From: JABHIE01 sp964584805
Lineage (GTDB): Bacteria > Planctomycetota > UBA1135
NCBI GenBank assembly: GCA_964584805.1
Contig: CAZPAY010000001.1
Coordinates: 248,001-312,000, forward strand
Length of the DNA stretch: 64,000 nt
Direction: 5' to 3'
Of this stretch, positions 17,756-26,467 are shown one piece after another; positions within the stretch are counted from its first letter, which is position 1, and each line of letters begins with the position of its first letter. The notes under the pieces were generated by a model that saw only the letters and a list, made by a program, of their open reading frames with translations, ran no database searches and was not told the DNA's origin. Both the position numbers and the translations under genes were made by a program.

Positions 17756-17815
17756 GGATGCAATCCGCAAATGATTCGATGGGCAGAATAACCGATTTCG
17801 GGTTAAATAGATAGC
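17756..17815. promoter_or_regulatory. Divergent lrp / PLP-enzyme control region
   Basis: The 60-bp gap holds both promoters. TTAAAT ends 7 nt before the rightward ATG at 17816, suggesting a leaderless start. An imperfect palindrome (AACCGATTTCGGGTT) overlaps its upstream edge and is a candidate operator. No consensus Lrp box could be assigned with confidence. Confidence 0.4.
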
Positions 17816-18985
17816 ATGACCCATCGCCCAGACACCCAAGCTGTTCATGCAGGCCGCGAAGATTTTGTCTCGCTCGGCGTGCATGCCTCCCCCATTGATC
17901 TATCGAGCACTTACCCCGTGCCTGACCTGGATGAAGGTGTTGCGAGTATTGATGCGCTCGCTGCTGGTGACGCCACGGCGGCCAACCCGATTTATGCTCG
18001 GCTCTACAACCCGACGGTTGCGCGTTACGAAAGTGCGCTCGCCTCACTTGAGGGAGTCGATGCCGCGATTGCATTTGGCTCGGGCATGGCTGCAGTGACG
18101 GCAATCTTGATGGCTGCAAAAATCAAATGCCCTGACAAGAGCAACTTGGTTGCCGTCCGCCCCCTTTATGGCGGCACAGATCACTTACTGGCTTCGGGTT
18201 TGACCGGCTGGGATGTGAAGTGGGCGACACCTGAGACGGTGAGTGAATTAGTAGATGAGCAGACTGCGTTGGTTTGGGTCGAGACTCCGGCCAACCCGAC
18301 TTTGCAGTTGATTGACATCGCTGCGGTTTGTCAGGCTGCGGGTGATGTCGCCGTTGTGGTCGACAACACTTTTGCGACTCCAATTTTGCAGACACCTGCC
18401 AAACTGGGCGCAGCGATGGTAATGCACTCCGGCACCAAGTATTTGGGTGGTCACGGCGATGTGCTTTCGGGTTTGGTTGCATGCAACGAAGACTGGGCCG
18501 CGCCGATTCGACAGGTGCGTATTTTGACCGGCGCTGTCTTGCATCCGCTCGGTGCGTTTTTACTGCACCGCGCCATGCCAACCTTGCCTTTGCGTGTGCG
18601 TAAGGCGCAAGAAAATGCGATCGAATTGGTTCAGTTTTTAGACAAGCACCCCGCTGTCCGCGAAGTCTTTTTTCCAGGACATGGCGACAACGACCCCACC
18701 GGTCTTGTCGGCACGCAAATGTCTGGTCCGGGCAGCATTCTGGCATTTGAAGTCGGTTCTTACGAAGTGGCGGCAAAGGTCTTGGCCAAAGTCAAAGTGT
18801 TTACGAGTGCGGTCAGCCTCGGCGCAACCGACTCGCTGATTCAGCACCCCGCGGGCTTAACGCACCGCATCGTTTCCGAAGAGGCGCGCAAAGGCGCAGG
18901 CATCACCGATGGCTTGATGCGCATTTCCGTCGGCATCGAAGATGTCGCCGACTTGATGGACGATTTGACGCAGGCTTTGAGTTAA
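17816..18985 (+). CDS. PLP-dependent trans-sulfuration family enzyme (cystathionine/methionine lyase or synthase type)
   Basis: 389 residues of the Cys/Met metabolism PLP family. Schiff-base K208 lies in HSGTKYLGGHGD; Y60 and R62 (YARLYNPT) and the VDNTFATP motif (182-189) are the conserved cofactor contacts. The position that is Cys in methionine gamma-lyases (LYGCT) is Gly here (LYGGT), arguing against a classical methionine gamma-lyase. It could be a cystathionine gamma-synthase or gamma-lyase, or an O-acetylhomoserine-type enzyme. Pairing with an Lrp regulator favours amino-acid-responsive, possibly catabolic, use. Confidence 0.85.
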   Translation: MTHRPDTQAVHAGREDFVSLGVHASPIDLSSTYPVPDLDEGVASIDALAAGDATAANPIYARLYNPTVARYESALASLEGVDAAIAFGSGMAAVTAILMAAKIKCPDKSNLVAVRPLYGGTDHLLASGLTGWDVKWATPETVSELVDEQTALVWVETPANPTLQLIDIAAVCQAAGDVAVVVDNTFATPILQTPAKLGAAMVMHSGTKYLGGHGDVLSGLVACNEDWAAPIRQVRILTGAVLHPLGAFLLHRAMPTLPLRVRKAQENAIELVQFLDKHPAVREVFFPGHGDNDPTGLVGTQMSGPGSILAFEVGSYEVAAKVLAKVKVFTSAVSLGATDSLIQHPAGLTHRIVSEEARKGAGITDGLMRISVGIEDVADLMDDLTQALS

Positions 18986-18989
18986 GCGC

Positions 18990-21233
18990 CTAAGCCGAAA
19001 CGCAGAGCATGCCGTCAATGATGCCATTGAGCGTGGCGCTCGGGCGCATCGCGGCGGATGCCTTCTCGATATCGACATGGTAGTAACCGCCAAGATCGAC
19101 GGGCTCACCTTGTGCGGCGAGGAGCTCGTCGCAGATGATCGACTCGTTATCGACAAGCGCGCTTGCGATGGATGCAAAACGCTCTTTCAATTCGGCGTCG
19201 TCATCTTGTGCGGCTAGAGCCTCAGCCCAATAACGCGCTAAGAAGTAAGACGCACCGCGGTTGTCAATCTCATTGACCTTGCGCGATGGAGCGCGGCCGT
19301 TTTCGAGATATTGACCGACCGCTGCGTCGAGCGTATTCGCCAAAACGGTGATGCGCTCATTGCCGCTGCTCGCAGCCACTTGCTCAAAGGATGGCACCAA
19401 AGCGCAGTATTCACCGAGTGAATCCCAACGCAAGTGACCCTCTTTGACAAGTTGTTGCACATGCTTGGGCGCAGAACCGCCAGCACCGGTCTCAAACAAA
19501 CCGCCACCTTGCAGGAGCGGCACAATGGACAACATCCGTGCGGAAGTGCCGAGCTCAAGAATCGGGAACAAGTCAGTGAGGTAATCACGCAGAACATTAC
19601 CCGTAACAGCAATCGTGTCTTCGCCGCGGCGGATGCGCTCAAGTGAGAATTTCATGGCGTCGACAGGAGTCATGACTTGAATGTCAAGCCCACTTGTGTC
19701 GTGCTCAGGCAAGTAAGCCTCGACCTTGCGGATGATTTCCGCATCGTGGCCGCGCTCAGCATTGAGCCAGAAAAGGGCTGGAGTGCCAGCAGCACGGGCG
19801 CGCGTGACGGCGAGCTTGACCCAGTCACGAATCGACTCATCTTTGGTTTGGCACATCCGGAAGATGTCACCCGACTTAACAGACTGCTCAAGCAAAGTCG
19901 CGCCATCAGCAGCGAGCACGCGGATGGTGCCGTCTGCGCTCGCGGTGAAAGTTTTATCGTGCGAACCGTATTCTTCGGCTTTCTTGGCCATCAAGCCAAC
20001 ATTGGCAACACTGCCCATCGTGGATGGATCAAACTGACCGTGCTCTTGGCAGTCTTCAATCGTGGCCTGGTACATGCCCGCGTAACAACGGTCGGGAACC
20101 ATCGCGATGGTGTCTTGCAGCTCATCGCTGAGATTCCACATACGGCCCCCATCACGGACGACCACTGGCATCGACGCATCGATGATGACATCGTTTGGCA
20201 CATGCAAGTTGGTGATGCCTTTGCGTGAATCGACCATCGCGAGTGCAGGGCCGGTTTCGTAGCAAGCGTTGATGTCGGCCTCAACTTCCGCCTTTTTCTC
20301 GGCCGGAAGGCGATCAAGCTTAGAAAGCACATCGGCCAAACCGTTGTTGACATTCGCGCCGATTCCAGAAAGTGCGTCGGCGTGCTTATCGAGTGCATCG
20401 GCAAAGTAAACCGAAACGCAATGCCCAAAGAGCTGCGGGTCGGAAATCTTCATCATCGTCGCCTTGAGGTGCAGCGAGAGCAATACGCCATCGGCTTTTG
20501 CTGCGGCAATTTGCTCGGCGTAAAAAGCGCGCAATGCAGAAACGCTCATGACGGAAGAATCAATCACTTCGCCCGCCAGCAATGGAAGCTCAGCCTTGAG
20601 CACTTCAACAGCGCCATCGGCGGCAACAAACTCAATGCGCGCGGTCGTCGCGGCACCAAGAGTCGTGGATGTTTCACTACCGAAGAAATCACCCTCGGTC
20701 ATGTGAGCCACGCGAGTCTTAGAACCCGACTCGGGCCAATCTTTCATCATGCGGTGTGGCTTTTTCTGCGCGAAGGACTTCACGGCAGCAGCAGGGCGAC
20801 GATCAGAATTGCCCTCACGCAAAACGGGGTTAACGGCTGAGCCCAAAACCGCAGCAAAGCGACCCTGCAACTCGCGCTCGGCATCGTTGCTTGGCTCTTC
20901 GGGGTAGCTCGGTACATCAAAGCCCTGCGACTGCAACTCGGCAATCGCCTCTTGCAACTGCGGAATCGAAGCACTGATATTAGGCAACTTAATAATGTTG
21001 GCCGCAGGAGTTTTGGCCAACTCGCCCAAGCGCGCCAACTCATCAGGGATGCGCTGATCTTCGGTCAAAGCATCAGGGAAATTCGCCAGAATACGGCCAG
21101 CCAAGGAGATATCGGCGGTTTCAATTTCGAGACCCGTATTTTGCGTAAATGCTTGCAGGACAGGGAGAAGCGAGAACGAAGCGAGGGCAGGAGCCTCATC
21201 AACGATGGTCCAAGTGATTTTGGAGGATGACAT
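18990..21233 (-). CDS. icd: Monomeric NADP-dependent isocitrate dehydrogenase
   Basis: 747 residues, the size of the monomeric (type II) isocitrate dehydrogenase and unrelated in length to the dimeric 410-residue form. Family segments are obvious: TDEAPALASFSLLP-like opening, LHLKATMMKISDPQLFGHCV, DRCYAGMYQATIEDC and GTSARMLSIVPLLQGGG. It oxidatively decarboxylates isocitrate to 2-oxoglutarate in the TCA cycle, yielding NADPH. A perfect TATAAT lies upstream at 21271, giving an approximately 30-nt leader without a Shine-Dalgarno. It is convergent with the PLP enzyme gene. Confidence 0.96.
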   Translation of the reverse strand: MSSSKITWTIVDEAPALASFSLLPVLQAFTQNTGLEIETADISLAGRILANFPDALTEDQRIPDELARLGELAKTPAANIIKLPNISASIPQLQEAIAELQSQGFDVPSYPEEPSNDAERELQGRFAAVLGSAVNPVLREGNSDRRPAAAVKSFAQKKPHRMMKDWPESGSKTRVAHMTEGDFFGSETSTTLGAATTARIEFVAADGAVEVLKAELPLLAGEVIDSSVMSVSALRAFYAEQIAAAKADGVLLSLHLKATMMKISDPQLFGHCVSVYFADALDKHADALSGIGANVNNGLADVLSKLDRLPAEKKAEVEADINACYETGPALAMVDSRKGITNLHVPNDVIIDASMPVVVRDGGRMWNLSDELQDTIAMVPDRCYAGMYQATIEDCQEHGQFDPSTMGSVANVGLMAKKAEEYGSHDKTFTASADGTIRVLAADGATLLEQSVKSGDIFRMCQTKDESIRDWVKLAVTRARAAGTPALFWLNAERGHDAEIIRKVEAYLPEHDTSGLDIQVMTPVDAMKFSLERIRRGEDTIAVTGNVLRDYLTDLFPILELGTSARMLSIVPLLQGGGLFETGAGGSAPKHVQQLVKEGHLRWDSLGEYCALVPSFEQVAASSGNERITVLANTLDAAVGQYLENGRAPSRKVNEIDNRGASYFLARYWAEALAAQDDDAELKERFASIASALVDNESIICDELLAAQGEPVDLGGYYHVDIEKASAAMRPSATLNGIIDGMLCVSA

Positions 21234-21270
21234 TTTTGGAGTTGGGGATGTAAGAGCGTGGCGGGGCGAG

Positions 21271-21276
21271 ATTATA
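21271..21276 (-). promoter_or_regulatory. Perfect -10 (TATAAT) for icd
   Basis: TATAAT on the minus strand lies 37 nt before the icd ATG. The -35 region 17 bp upstream (TGAAAA) is poor. Unlike the leaderless group, this promoter gives a real 5' leader of roughly 30 nt, but the leader has no Shine-Dalgarno. Confidence 0.55.
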
Positions 21277-21288
21277 CGGGCATTTCAG

Positions 21289-23343
21289 CTATTTTTTCAC
21301 GGTATAGACCGTGTCGGCTTTGGGCCGTTTCTTCGTCACCTTCTTACCTCCCGGCCAACGCACCTCGACCTGGCAACGCCCGGCGTAATCGCCCAAACCA
21401 AAATGCAGGATGGGCTCATCTTGAGAGGATGTCCCGCGCGTGTTGAAGAGCTGTCGCACCCATGTGCGCGGGTTTCCCGTTTCAGGGTCATTATCAGCTT
21501 CCGTGACGGTAACGATGGCGCCGAAGCCAGCTGTATTTTTGCGCCGGGCCGATAATTGAATCCGCAAGTGATGGTTGTTATTGCCCGAATTCATGAAAGC
21601 ACGCACGCCAGCACCCGATGCGTAAATCACATCAAGAAAGCCGTCCTGATTGATGTCGAGCCAGGTTTGCCCCCACCCGTGAAATGCAACGGCACCTGAG
21701 CGAAAGGTGATTGGCGAAAACTTGCCCGTGCCATCGTTTTGAAACAAGGCGGACGGCACGCCTTCGTAGACGCATGTAATCGACAAATCTAAATCGCCGT
21801 CGTTGTCGATATCGATCAGCGCGGGGTCCGAATGCGTTTCTTGAAAGCGAATGCCCGAGTCGTTGAAAGTGTTTTCAAAAGTGCCTTGTTCATTCTGAAT
21901 GCCCAGGAAGGATAAATTCGAAAAGCCCTGCCGCACAAAACGAGGGTGTGCCAAATTTGCGGAGAACAAATCGATTAGGCCGTCGTTGTTTACATCGCCC
22001 CAGCATGAGCCGATGGTGTGGCCGAAATACTTTCCGTCTGCTGGCTCGCGCTTGCCTTTGATATTGAGCTCTTCGGCAGTATCAGTGAACTTACCTTTAC
22101 GGTAGGAGAGCAACTGGTTGGGGTTTAATCGATAATTAGAAACGAAAACCTCTTGATCGCCGTCGGCGTCGATATCGCAAGCCGAAACGCCGCGACCGCA
22201 CAAATCGTCGCTTTGCATCTGCACCTCGAAATGGCCCTTGCCGCCATTAAGCAAGAGAGCATCAGGGTGGCCATCACCACCGCCTTCGTAAACGGCGATG
22301 TACAAATCTAAGTCACCATCACTATCGACATCAACCCACGAAATACCCTCGGGACCAGCAGCTAGCTTGACATTGCCAAAGCCACATTTCTCGGTGACAT
22401 CTTTAAACTGATACTTTCCTTTCTTGCCAAGGTTGCGATACAAAAACGGCTTAGGGTTCGCTGCGATGAGCAAGTCGAAATAACCATCTCCGTCATAATC
22501 ACCGAAAGCCGAGGCCGCGCCTTTATGAGCAATGCCGCGTTCTTTCGTGACCTCAATAAAAACGCCTTTTTGATTTTCGAATAAACGACCGCCGAATGAA
22601 AGGTCAGGGTCGCCGTCCTTGTCGAAATCACAGGCGGCGACTCTTGTTTCCTTGAGCTCGCTCAAGCCGACCGATTCCGTCACATCTTGGAAAGTAACCG
22701 TGGGCTCGGCCTCCATCGCAAACAAGGGGTTATCGCTCTGCAGACCGGATTCATGCAAAACCGTCGCCATCGTTAAAGCGCTAAAAGCCTTGTCGGTATC
22801 CAACTCACATTCGATGTGATTACCCTTGTGCTTTTCGTCAGCAGCACTCCATGAAGCATCCCAGGCCTCGATGGCAAGTCGCAAAACCTTATCGTTGGAC
22901 ATGTCGGCTTTGAGATAAGCATCGACATAGCGCCGCTTCACATCGGCGGTCTGCTCAGCTTTTGTAAAGAACTTTTCAAAGCGAGTGATCTCACTCGGCA
23001 CATCGTCTTTTAAGCCCGCCATCAACAAACGCGAGGCCGCGACCGTGGCATAGGTGCTATCTGGAAAGGCATCAAACAGGCCCAGCCAACATTTCCGGTT
23101 AAACGCGGGGTCAAAATTCGCCCAGCATTGTTCGTAAATCGCATTGACGACATGGACCATCGGCGAGCCCGTGCCTTCTAAATCAGCTTCAAGCGCAACG
23201 CCGTCGGCGGCCAATTTCTGAAGCGACGCCACCGCCGCATCAAACTCTTTTGCCTTAACCTGCGCGACGGCCTCTTGCGCGAGTTCGACCTGAGGAGAAG
23301 CCGACTGAAAAGCCAGCAAAAGGATGACGAATGCTGCATGCAT
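21289..23343 (-). CDS. CRTAC1-like secreted protein with FG-GAP repeats and ASPIC/UnbV domain
   Basis: 684 residues from the ATG at 23343, chosen because a TATGAT -10 ends 6 nt before it and a signal peptide (AAFVILLLAFQSASP) starts at once; the upstream GTG would lengthen it without cause. Residues about 20-220 are helical. At least seven calcium-binding FG-GAP/VCBS blades follow (DFDKDGDPDL, DYDGDGYFDL, DVDSDGDLDL, DIDADGDQEV, DVNNDGLIDL, DIDNDGDLDL, DINQDGFLDV), then the ASPIC/UnbV module near the C-terminus. It is likely a periplasmic or surface beta-propeller; its ligand is unknown. Confidence 0.88.
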   Translation of the reverse strand: MHAAFVILLLAFQSASPQVELAQEAVAQVKAKEFDAAVASLQKLAADGVALEADLEGTGSPMVHVVNAIYEQCWANFDPAFNRKCWLGLFDAFPDSTYATVAASRLLMAGLKDDVPSEITRFEKFFTKAEQTADVKRRYVDAYLKADMSNDKVLRLAIEAWDASWSAADEKHKGNHIECELDTDKAFSALTMATVLHESGLQSDNPLFAMEAEPTVTFQDVTESVGLSELKETRVAACDFDKDGDPDLSFGGRLFENQKGVFIEVTKERGIAHKGAASAFGDYDGDGYFDLLIAANPKPFLYRNLGKKGKYQFKDVTEKCGFGNVKLAAGPEGISWVDVDSDGDLDLYIAVYEGGGDGHPDALLLNGGKGHFEVQMQSDDLCGRGVSACDIDADGDQEVFVSNYRLNPNQLLSYRKGKFTDTAEELNIKGKREPADGKYFGHTIGSCWGDVNNDGLIDLFSANLAHPRFVRQGFSNLSFLGIQNEQGTFENTFNDSGIRFQETHSDPALIDIDNDGDLDLSITCVYEGVPSALFQNDGTGKFSPITFRSGAVAFHGWGQTWLDINQDGFLDVIYASGAGVRAFMNSGNNNHHLRIQLSARRKNTAGFGAIVTVTEADNDPETGNPRTWVRQLFNTRGTSSQDEPILHFGLGDYAGRCQVEVRWPGGKKVTKKRPKADTVYTVKK

Positions 23344-23349
23344 ACGAGC

Positions 23350-23355
23350 ATCATA
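23350..23355 (-). promoter_or_regulatory. -10 hexamer for leaderless CRTAC1-like mRNA
   Basis: TATGAT (5/6 to TATAAT) ends 6 nt before the ATG at 23343. It lies inside the longer alternative reading of the ORF, which argues for the shorter start. TTGACC occurs upstream, but only 13 bp away. Confidence 0.55.
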
Positions 23356-23370
23356 GCTCGGCACAAAAGG

Positions 23371-23880
23371 TCAAACGCCCGATTGAGGATTGAGTCTGGC
23401 GTATAGATACGCGTCTTGATACTTGCCCCCGTGCAAAATCACTCCGCGCGAAATCCCTTCCTTTTTGTAACCCGCCTTTTCCGCCACACGCTGACTGGCT
23501 TTATTTTTCTTGAGCGTCAACAGCTCAACGCGATGGACGCCATGCGTCGCGAAAAGTTCTTGCTCCAGCAATTGCAAAGCTTCCGTTGCAAAGCCTCGCC
23601 CCCAATAAGCGCGGTCGATGAAATAACCAATCTCACCCACATAACGACGCTCGGGATGAAAACGGAAACCAACCGCCCCCACAACTTTTTTGCGATACAA
23701 AACAGTGCAGCCCAAGGTCTTCCCATCTTTCTGGTCTTGAATGGCGTTACGCAAAAACGCCTTTTCTTGCTCAATGGACTCAATCGAAACAGGGAAATAA
23801 AGGAAATCTTCATGATTCAAGATTTCATAGAAACGCTTGGCGTCTCCAATTTGCTTTGGTCGCAGTTGAATACTTAGCAC
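23371..23880 (-). CDS. GNAT N-acetyltransferase, RimJ/RimL type
   Basis: 169 residues from GTG at 23880, preferred over an upstream TTG because an AAGGTG lies 7 nt before it and the fold begins at SIQLRPKQIGDAKRFYEIL. The acetyl-CoA site is visible as the YWGRGFATEALQLLEQELF segment, and the C-terminal NKASQRVAEKAGYKKEG helix is typical of RimJ/RimL-like acetyltransferases. The substrate could be a protein N-terminus or a small molecule. It lies just upstream of the CRTAC1-like gene. Confidence 0.85.
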   Translation of the reverse strand: MLSIQLRPKQIGDAKRFYEILNHEDFLYFPVSIESIEQEKAFLRNAIQDQKDGKTLGCTVLYRKKVVGAVGFRFHPERRYVGEIGYFIDRAYWGRGFATEALQLLEQELFATHGVHRVELLTLKKNKASQRVAEKAGYKKEGISRGVILHGGKYQDAYLYARLNPQSGV

Positions 23881-23925
23881 CGGTGCACACCTTGAGTTAA
23901 ATCGGCCGGACGGCTCCAAGAGAAG

Positions 23926-23957
23926 TGGCGCGAGGCATGGCGCGAGAGTGGCGCGAG
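23926..23957. repeat. Three short direct repeats of TGGCGCGAG
   Basis: Exact copies of the 9-mer TGGCGCGAG occur at 23926, 23938 and 23949, with periods of 12 and 11 bp, about one helical turn each. They lie in the gap between the GNAT gene and the Fic remnant, upstream of the GNAT start. They could be tandem regulator sites or a minisatellite. Confidence 0.7.
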
Positions 23958-23970
23958 GCGACGCAACTTG

Positions 23971-24485
23971 TTATGCCAAAACATATTGCGTGGCAGATGA
24001 GCTGCCGTGAAGCTGGAGCACCTGCTTCGAAACCAGCGCCTGCAAATCACGCTGAAGACTCCGTCGAGCTACCCCTGGGCACAAGGCTCGAAAGTCTGTG
24101 ATCGTCATTCTTCCTTGGCCCAAAACATAATTCAAAGCAGCGCTCTGTCGTGGCGACAAGTCCTTTTCAAGAACGATTGAATCTCTTCGAATCGACTGCT
24201 CTCCGCAAGATTTCACTTCATGAAGTTGAGTCGCAAGACCCTCGACGAAATACTCAAGCCAACATGTCAAATCCATATCATTTGCTCGAACGCTTTGAAT
24301 TGCTTCGTAAAAAGCGGAGCGATTGCGGTCATAAAACTCACTGATTGCAAAAAGGCGCGCGATTGCATATCTGTAAGCCAAGTCTCTGAGAAGCGAGTCG
24401 CATCAAGAAAGCCACGCGCACGCTCAATACGCGTCAATCCCGCAGCAATGGCGTTTGTAATCGTGAAGCGCGGTGTGAAACTCAC
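23971..24485 (-). pseudogene. Fic-family protein remnant with the catalytic core deleted
   Basis: Two frames hold the two ends of one Fic-family protein. Frame A from GTG 24485 (overlapping the acetoacetyl-CoA synthetase stop as GTGA) encodes the N-terminal signature FTITNAIAAGLTRIERARGF followed by ETWLTDMQSRAFL. Frame B resumes near 24370 with ISEFYDRNRSAFYEAIQSVR, then WLEYFVEGL and a winged helix (LSPRQSAALNYVLGQGRMTI). These are the ends of the type that carries a THIEG inhibitory motif and HPFxDGNGR active site; both motifs are missing. A deletion plus frame change explains this. Frame B alone could still yield a small winged-helix protein from a TTG. Confidence 0.75.
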
Positions 24486-26467
24486 AAACTCAAGATACCA
24501 TCTGGTAGGAAAAACTCAAGAGCCTCAGGGTTAGCCAAAGCCTCCGTGTTTTTTACGGGGCGACCATGCAAAACATGGCGGACGGCAATCTCGGATATCT
24601 TGCCGGAGCGCGTGCGCGGGATATCGGGCACTGCCGCGATAACCGCCGGCACATGTCGAGGCGTTGCATTCACACGAATTTGCGTGCGGACTTCTTTTTG
24701 CAACTCATCCGTCAGCTCAACGCCCTCAGCCAAACGCACAAACAACACCACGCGTTGGTCGCCATCGCCGGTGTCTTGCCCCACCACGACCGCTTCTTCA
24801 ATCGCGGCTAATTGCTCGACTTGGCGGTAAATTTCGGCCGTGCCAATACGCACCCCGCCTGGATTCAAAGTGGCATCAGAGCGACCATAAATAATCATGC
24901 CGCCGCGCTCGGTCAACTCGACCCAATCGCCGTGACGCCAGATATTGTCGAAGTAATCGAAATAGGCGCTGTGGTATTTGGAGCCATCCTTATCGCCCCA
25001 AAAACCAATCGGCATTGACGGGAAGGGCTTCGTGCAAACCAACTCACCCGGCTCACCCACGAGCGAATCGCCGTCGTCATTCCAGACCTCGACCGCCATG
25101 CCTAAACCGCGGCATTGAATTTCTCCGCGATAAACAGGCAAGGTCGGGTTGCCCAAAATGAAACACGAAACCAAATCGGTGCCACCGCAGATACTCGCGA
25201 CTTGTGCGCCACTCACATTTTCTTCGAGCCAATCGAAACTTTCGGGCACAAGCGGGCTACCGGTCGAAAGGATGGCCTTTAAATCAGGCAAGGATGGCGG
25301 CACATAACCCGCTTTTTTGCACGCATCGACAAACTTGGCCGAAGTGCCCAACCAACCCGCGCGCTCTTCGCGCACCATTTCCCAGATGGCCTCGGGACCA
25401 GGGTGGAAAGGGTTGCCGTCCCATAAGATGGCGGTCGCGCCGGTGGCCATTGCGGTGACCAGCCAGTTCCACATCATCCAGCCGGTGGTCGTGAAGTAAA
25501 ACATGCGGTCGCCCGCGCGCAAATCGCAATGCAACTGATGCTCTTTGAGATGCTGCAAAAGCGTGCCGCCCTGACCGTGCGTGATGCACTTTGGCTTGCC
25601 GGTCGTGCCGCTGGAAAACATCACATAAAGCGGATGATCAAAGGGCAGACGCAAAAACTCGGGCGTGTCTGGGTCGGCGGCAGAGGCGGACGGCTGGCTT
25701 GCACCGAGCTCAAGGAAGTCACTCCACAAGTCAGCACCCTCAAAAGTGGCCGACTCATCTGCGTAAGGAATCATCACCACCTTTTCGACCGTCGGCAAAC
25801 CCGCGATGACTTCCGCCAACTTGGGGCGCACATCGTGCAGGCGGTCTTTATACAAATAACCATCTGCTGCAAACAGCACCTTAGGCTCAACCTGACCAAA
25901 GCGATCGAGAATGCCCGGCACTCCGAAATCAGGAGACGCGCTCGACCAAACCGCACCCAAGCTATTGGCTGCAAGCATCGCCACAACCGCCTCGGGGATA
26001 TTGGGCAAATAACCAACCACGCGGTCGCCGCTCTCTACGCCAGCAGCTTTCAAAGCGCGTTGCAAATGTGCGACCTGCTTGGCAACACTTGAAAAACTCA
26101 ACTCACTCCGCTGACCATCTTCGCGACGGAAAATCATCGCGGGTGCGTCGTCACGCCTTTGCAGCATGTTTTCGGCAAAGCTCAACTGCGCATCGGCAAA
26201 CCACTTGGCGCCCGGCATCTTGTCGCTATCTTGCAAAGCACTGGGCGCATCGGCCGCGCCGTCTTCTAGGACCGCGCCTTTTTCGCCCACCACACCGCAC
26301 TTATCCCAAACACTATTCCAGAAGGCTGCCGGCTCACTCACCGACCAAGCATGGAAGGCATCGTAAGTCTCAAAACCAGCCTCGGCCATCCAGCGGCCAA
26401 TCGCGGAATCGGCCGCTGCCTCAGCAGAAGGCTTCCACTGCATCTTGGATTCGAAAACGGCACTCAT
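24482..26467 (-). CDS. Acetoacetyl-CoA synthetase
   Basis: 661 residues of the acyl-CoA synthetase superfamily, at the typical length of acetoacetyl-CoA synthetase. The ATP-binding P-loop FSSGTTGKPKCITHGQGG is followed by TTTGWMMWNW, GGTDLVSCF and YGRSDATLNPGGVRIGTAEI, and the catalytic lysine region is RTRSGKISEIAVRHV. The HGQGG and ICGGTDLVSCF segments are characteristic of this branch rather than acetyl-CoA synthetase. It activates acetoacetate with ATP and CoA. The ATG shares a base with the kbl stop (TAATG), so kbl and this gene are translationally coupled. Confidence 0.92.
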   Translation of the reverse strand: MSAVFESKMQWKPSAEAAADSAIGRWMAEAGFETYDAFHAWSVSEPAAFWNSVWDKCGVVGEKGAVLEDGAADAPSALQDSDKMPGAKWFADAQLSFAENMLQRRDDAPAMIFRREDGQRSELSFSSVAKQVAHLQRALKAAGVESGDRVVGYLPNIPEAVVAMLAANSLGAVWSSASPDFGVPGILDRFGQVEPKVLFAADGYLYKDRLHDVRPKLAEVIAGLPTVEKVVMIPYADESATFEGADLWSDFLELGASQPSASAADPDTPEFLRLPFDHPLYVMFSSGTTGKPKCITHGQGGTLLQHLKEHQLHCDLRAGDRMFYFTTTGWMMWNWLVTAMATGATAILWDGNPFHPGPEAIWEMVREERAGWLGTSAKFVDACKKAGYVPPSLPDLKAILSTGSPLVPESFDWLEENVSGAQVASICGGTDLVSCFILGNPTLPVYRGEIQCRGLGMAVEVWNDDGDSLVGEPGELVCTKPFPSMPIGFWGDKDGSKYHSAYFDYFDNIWRHGDWVELTERGGMIIYGRSDATLNPGGVRIGTAEIYRQVEQLAAIEEAVVVGQDTGDGDQRVVLFVRLAEGVELTDELQKEVRTQIRVNATPRHVPAVIAAVPDIPRTRSGKISEIAVRHVLHGRPVKNTEALANPEALEFFLPDGILSL

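Noticed and set aside
17756..17884. Longer N-terminal reading of the Lrp gene starting at 17884
   Set aside because: It would add 43 residues with no Lrp homology and run through the start of the divergent PLP enzyme gene.
23926..23957. CRISPR-like array from the TGGCGCGAG repeats
   Set aside because: Repeats are only 9 nt and intervals 2-3 nt; there are no spacers and no cas genes.
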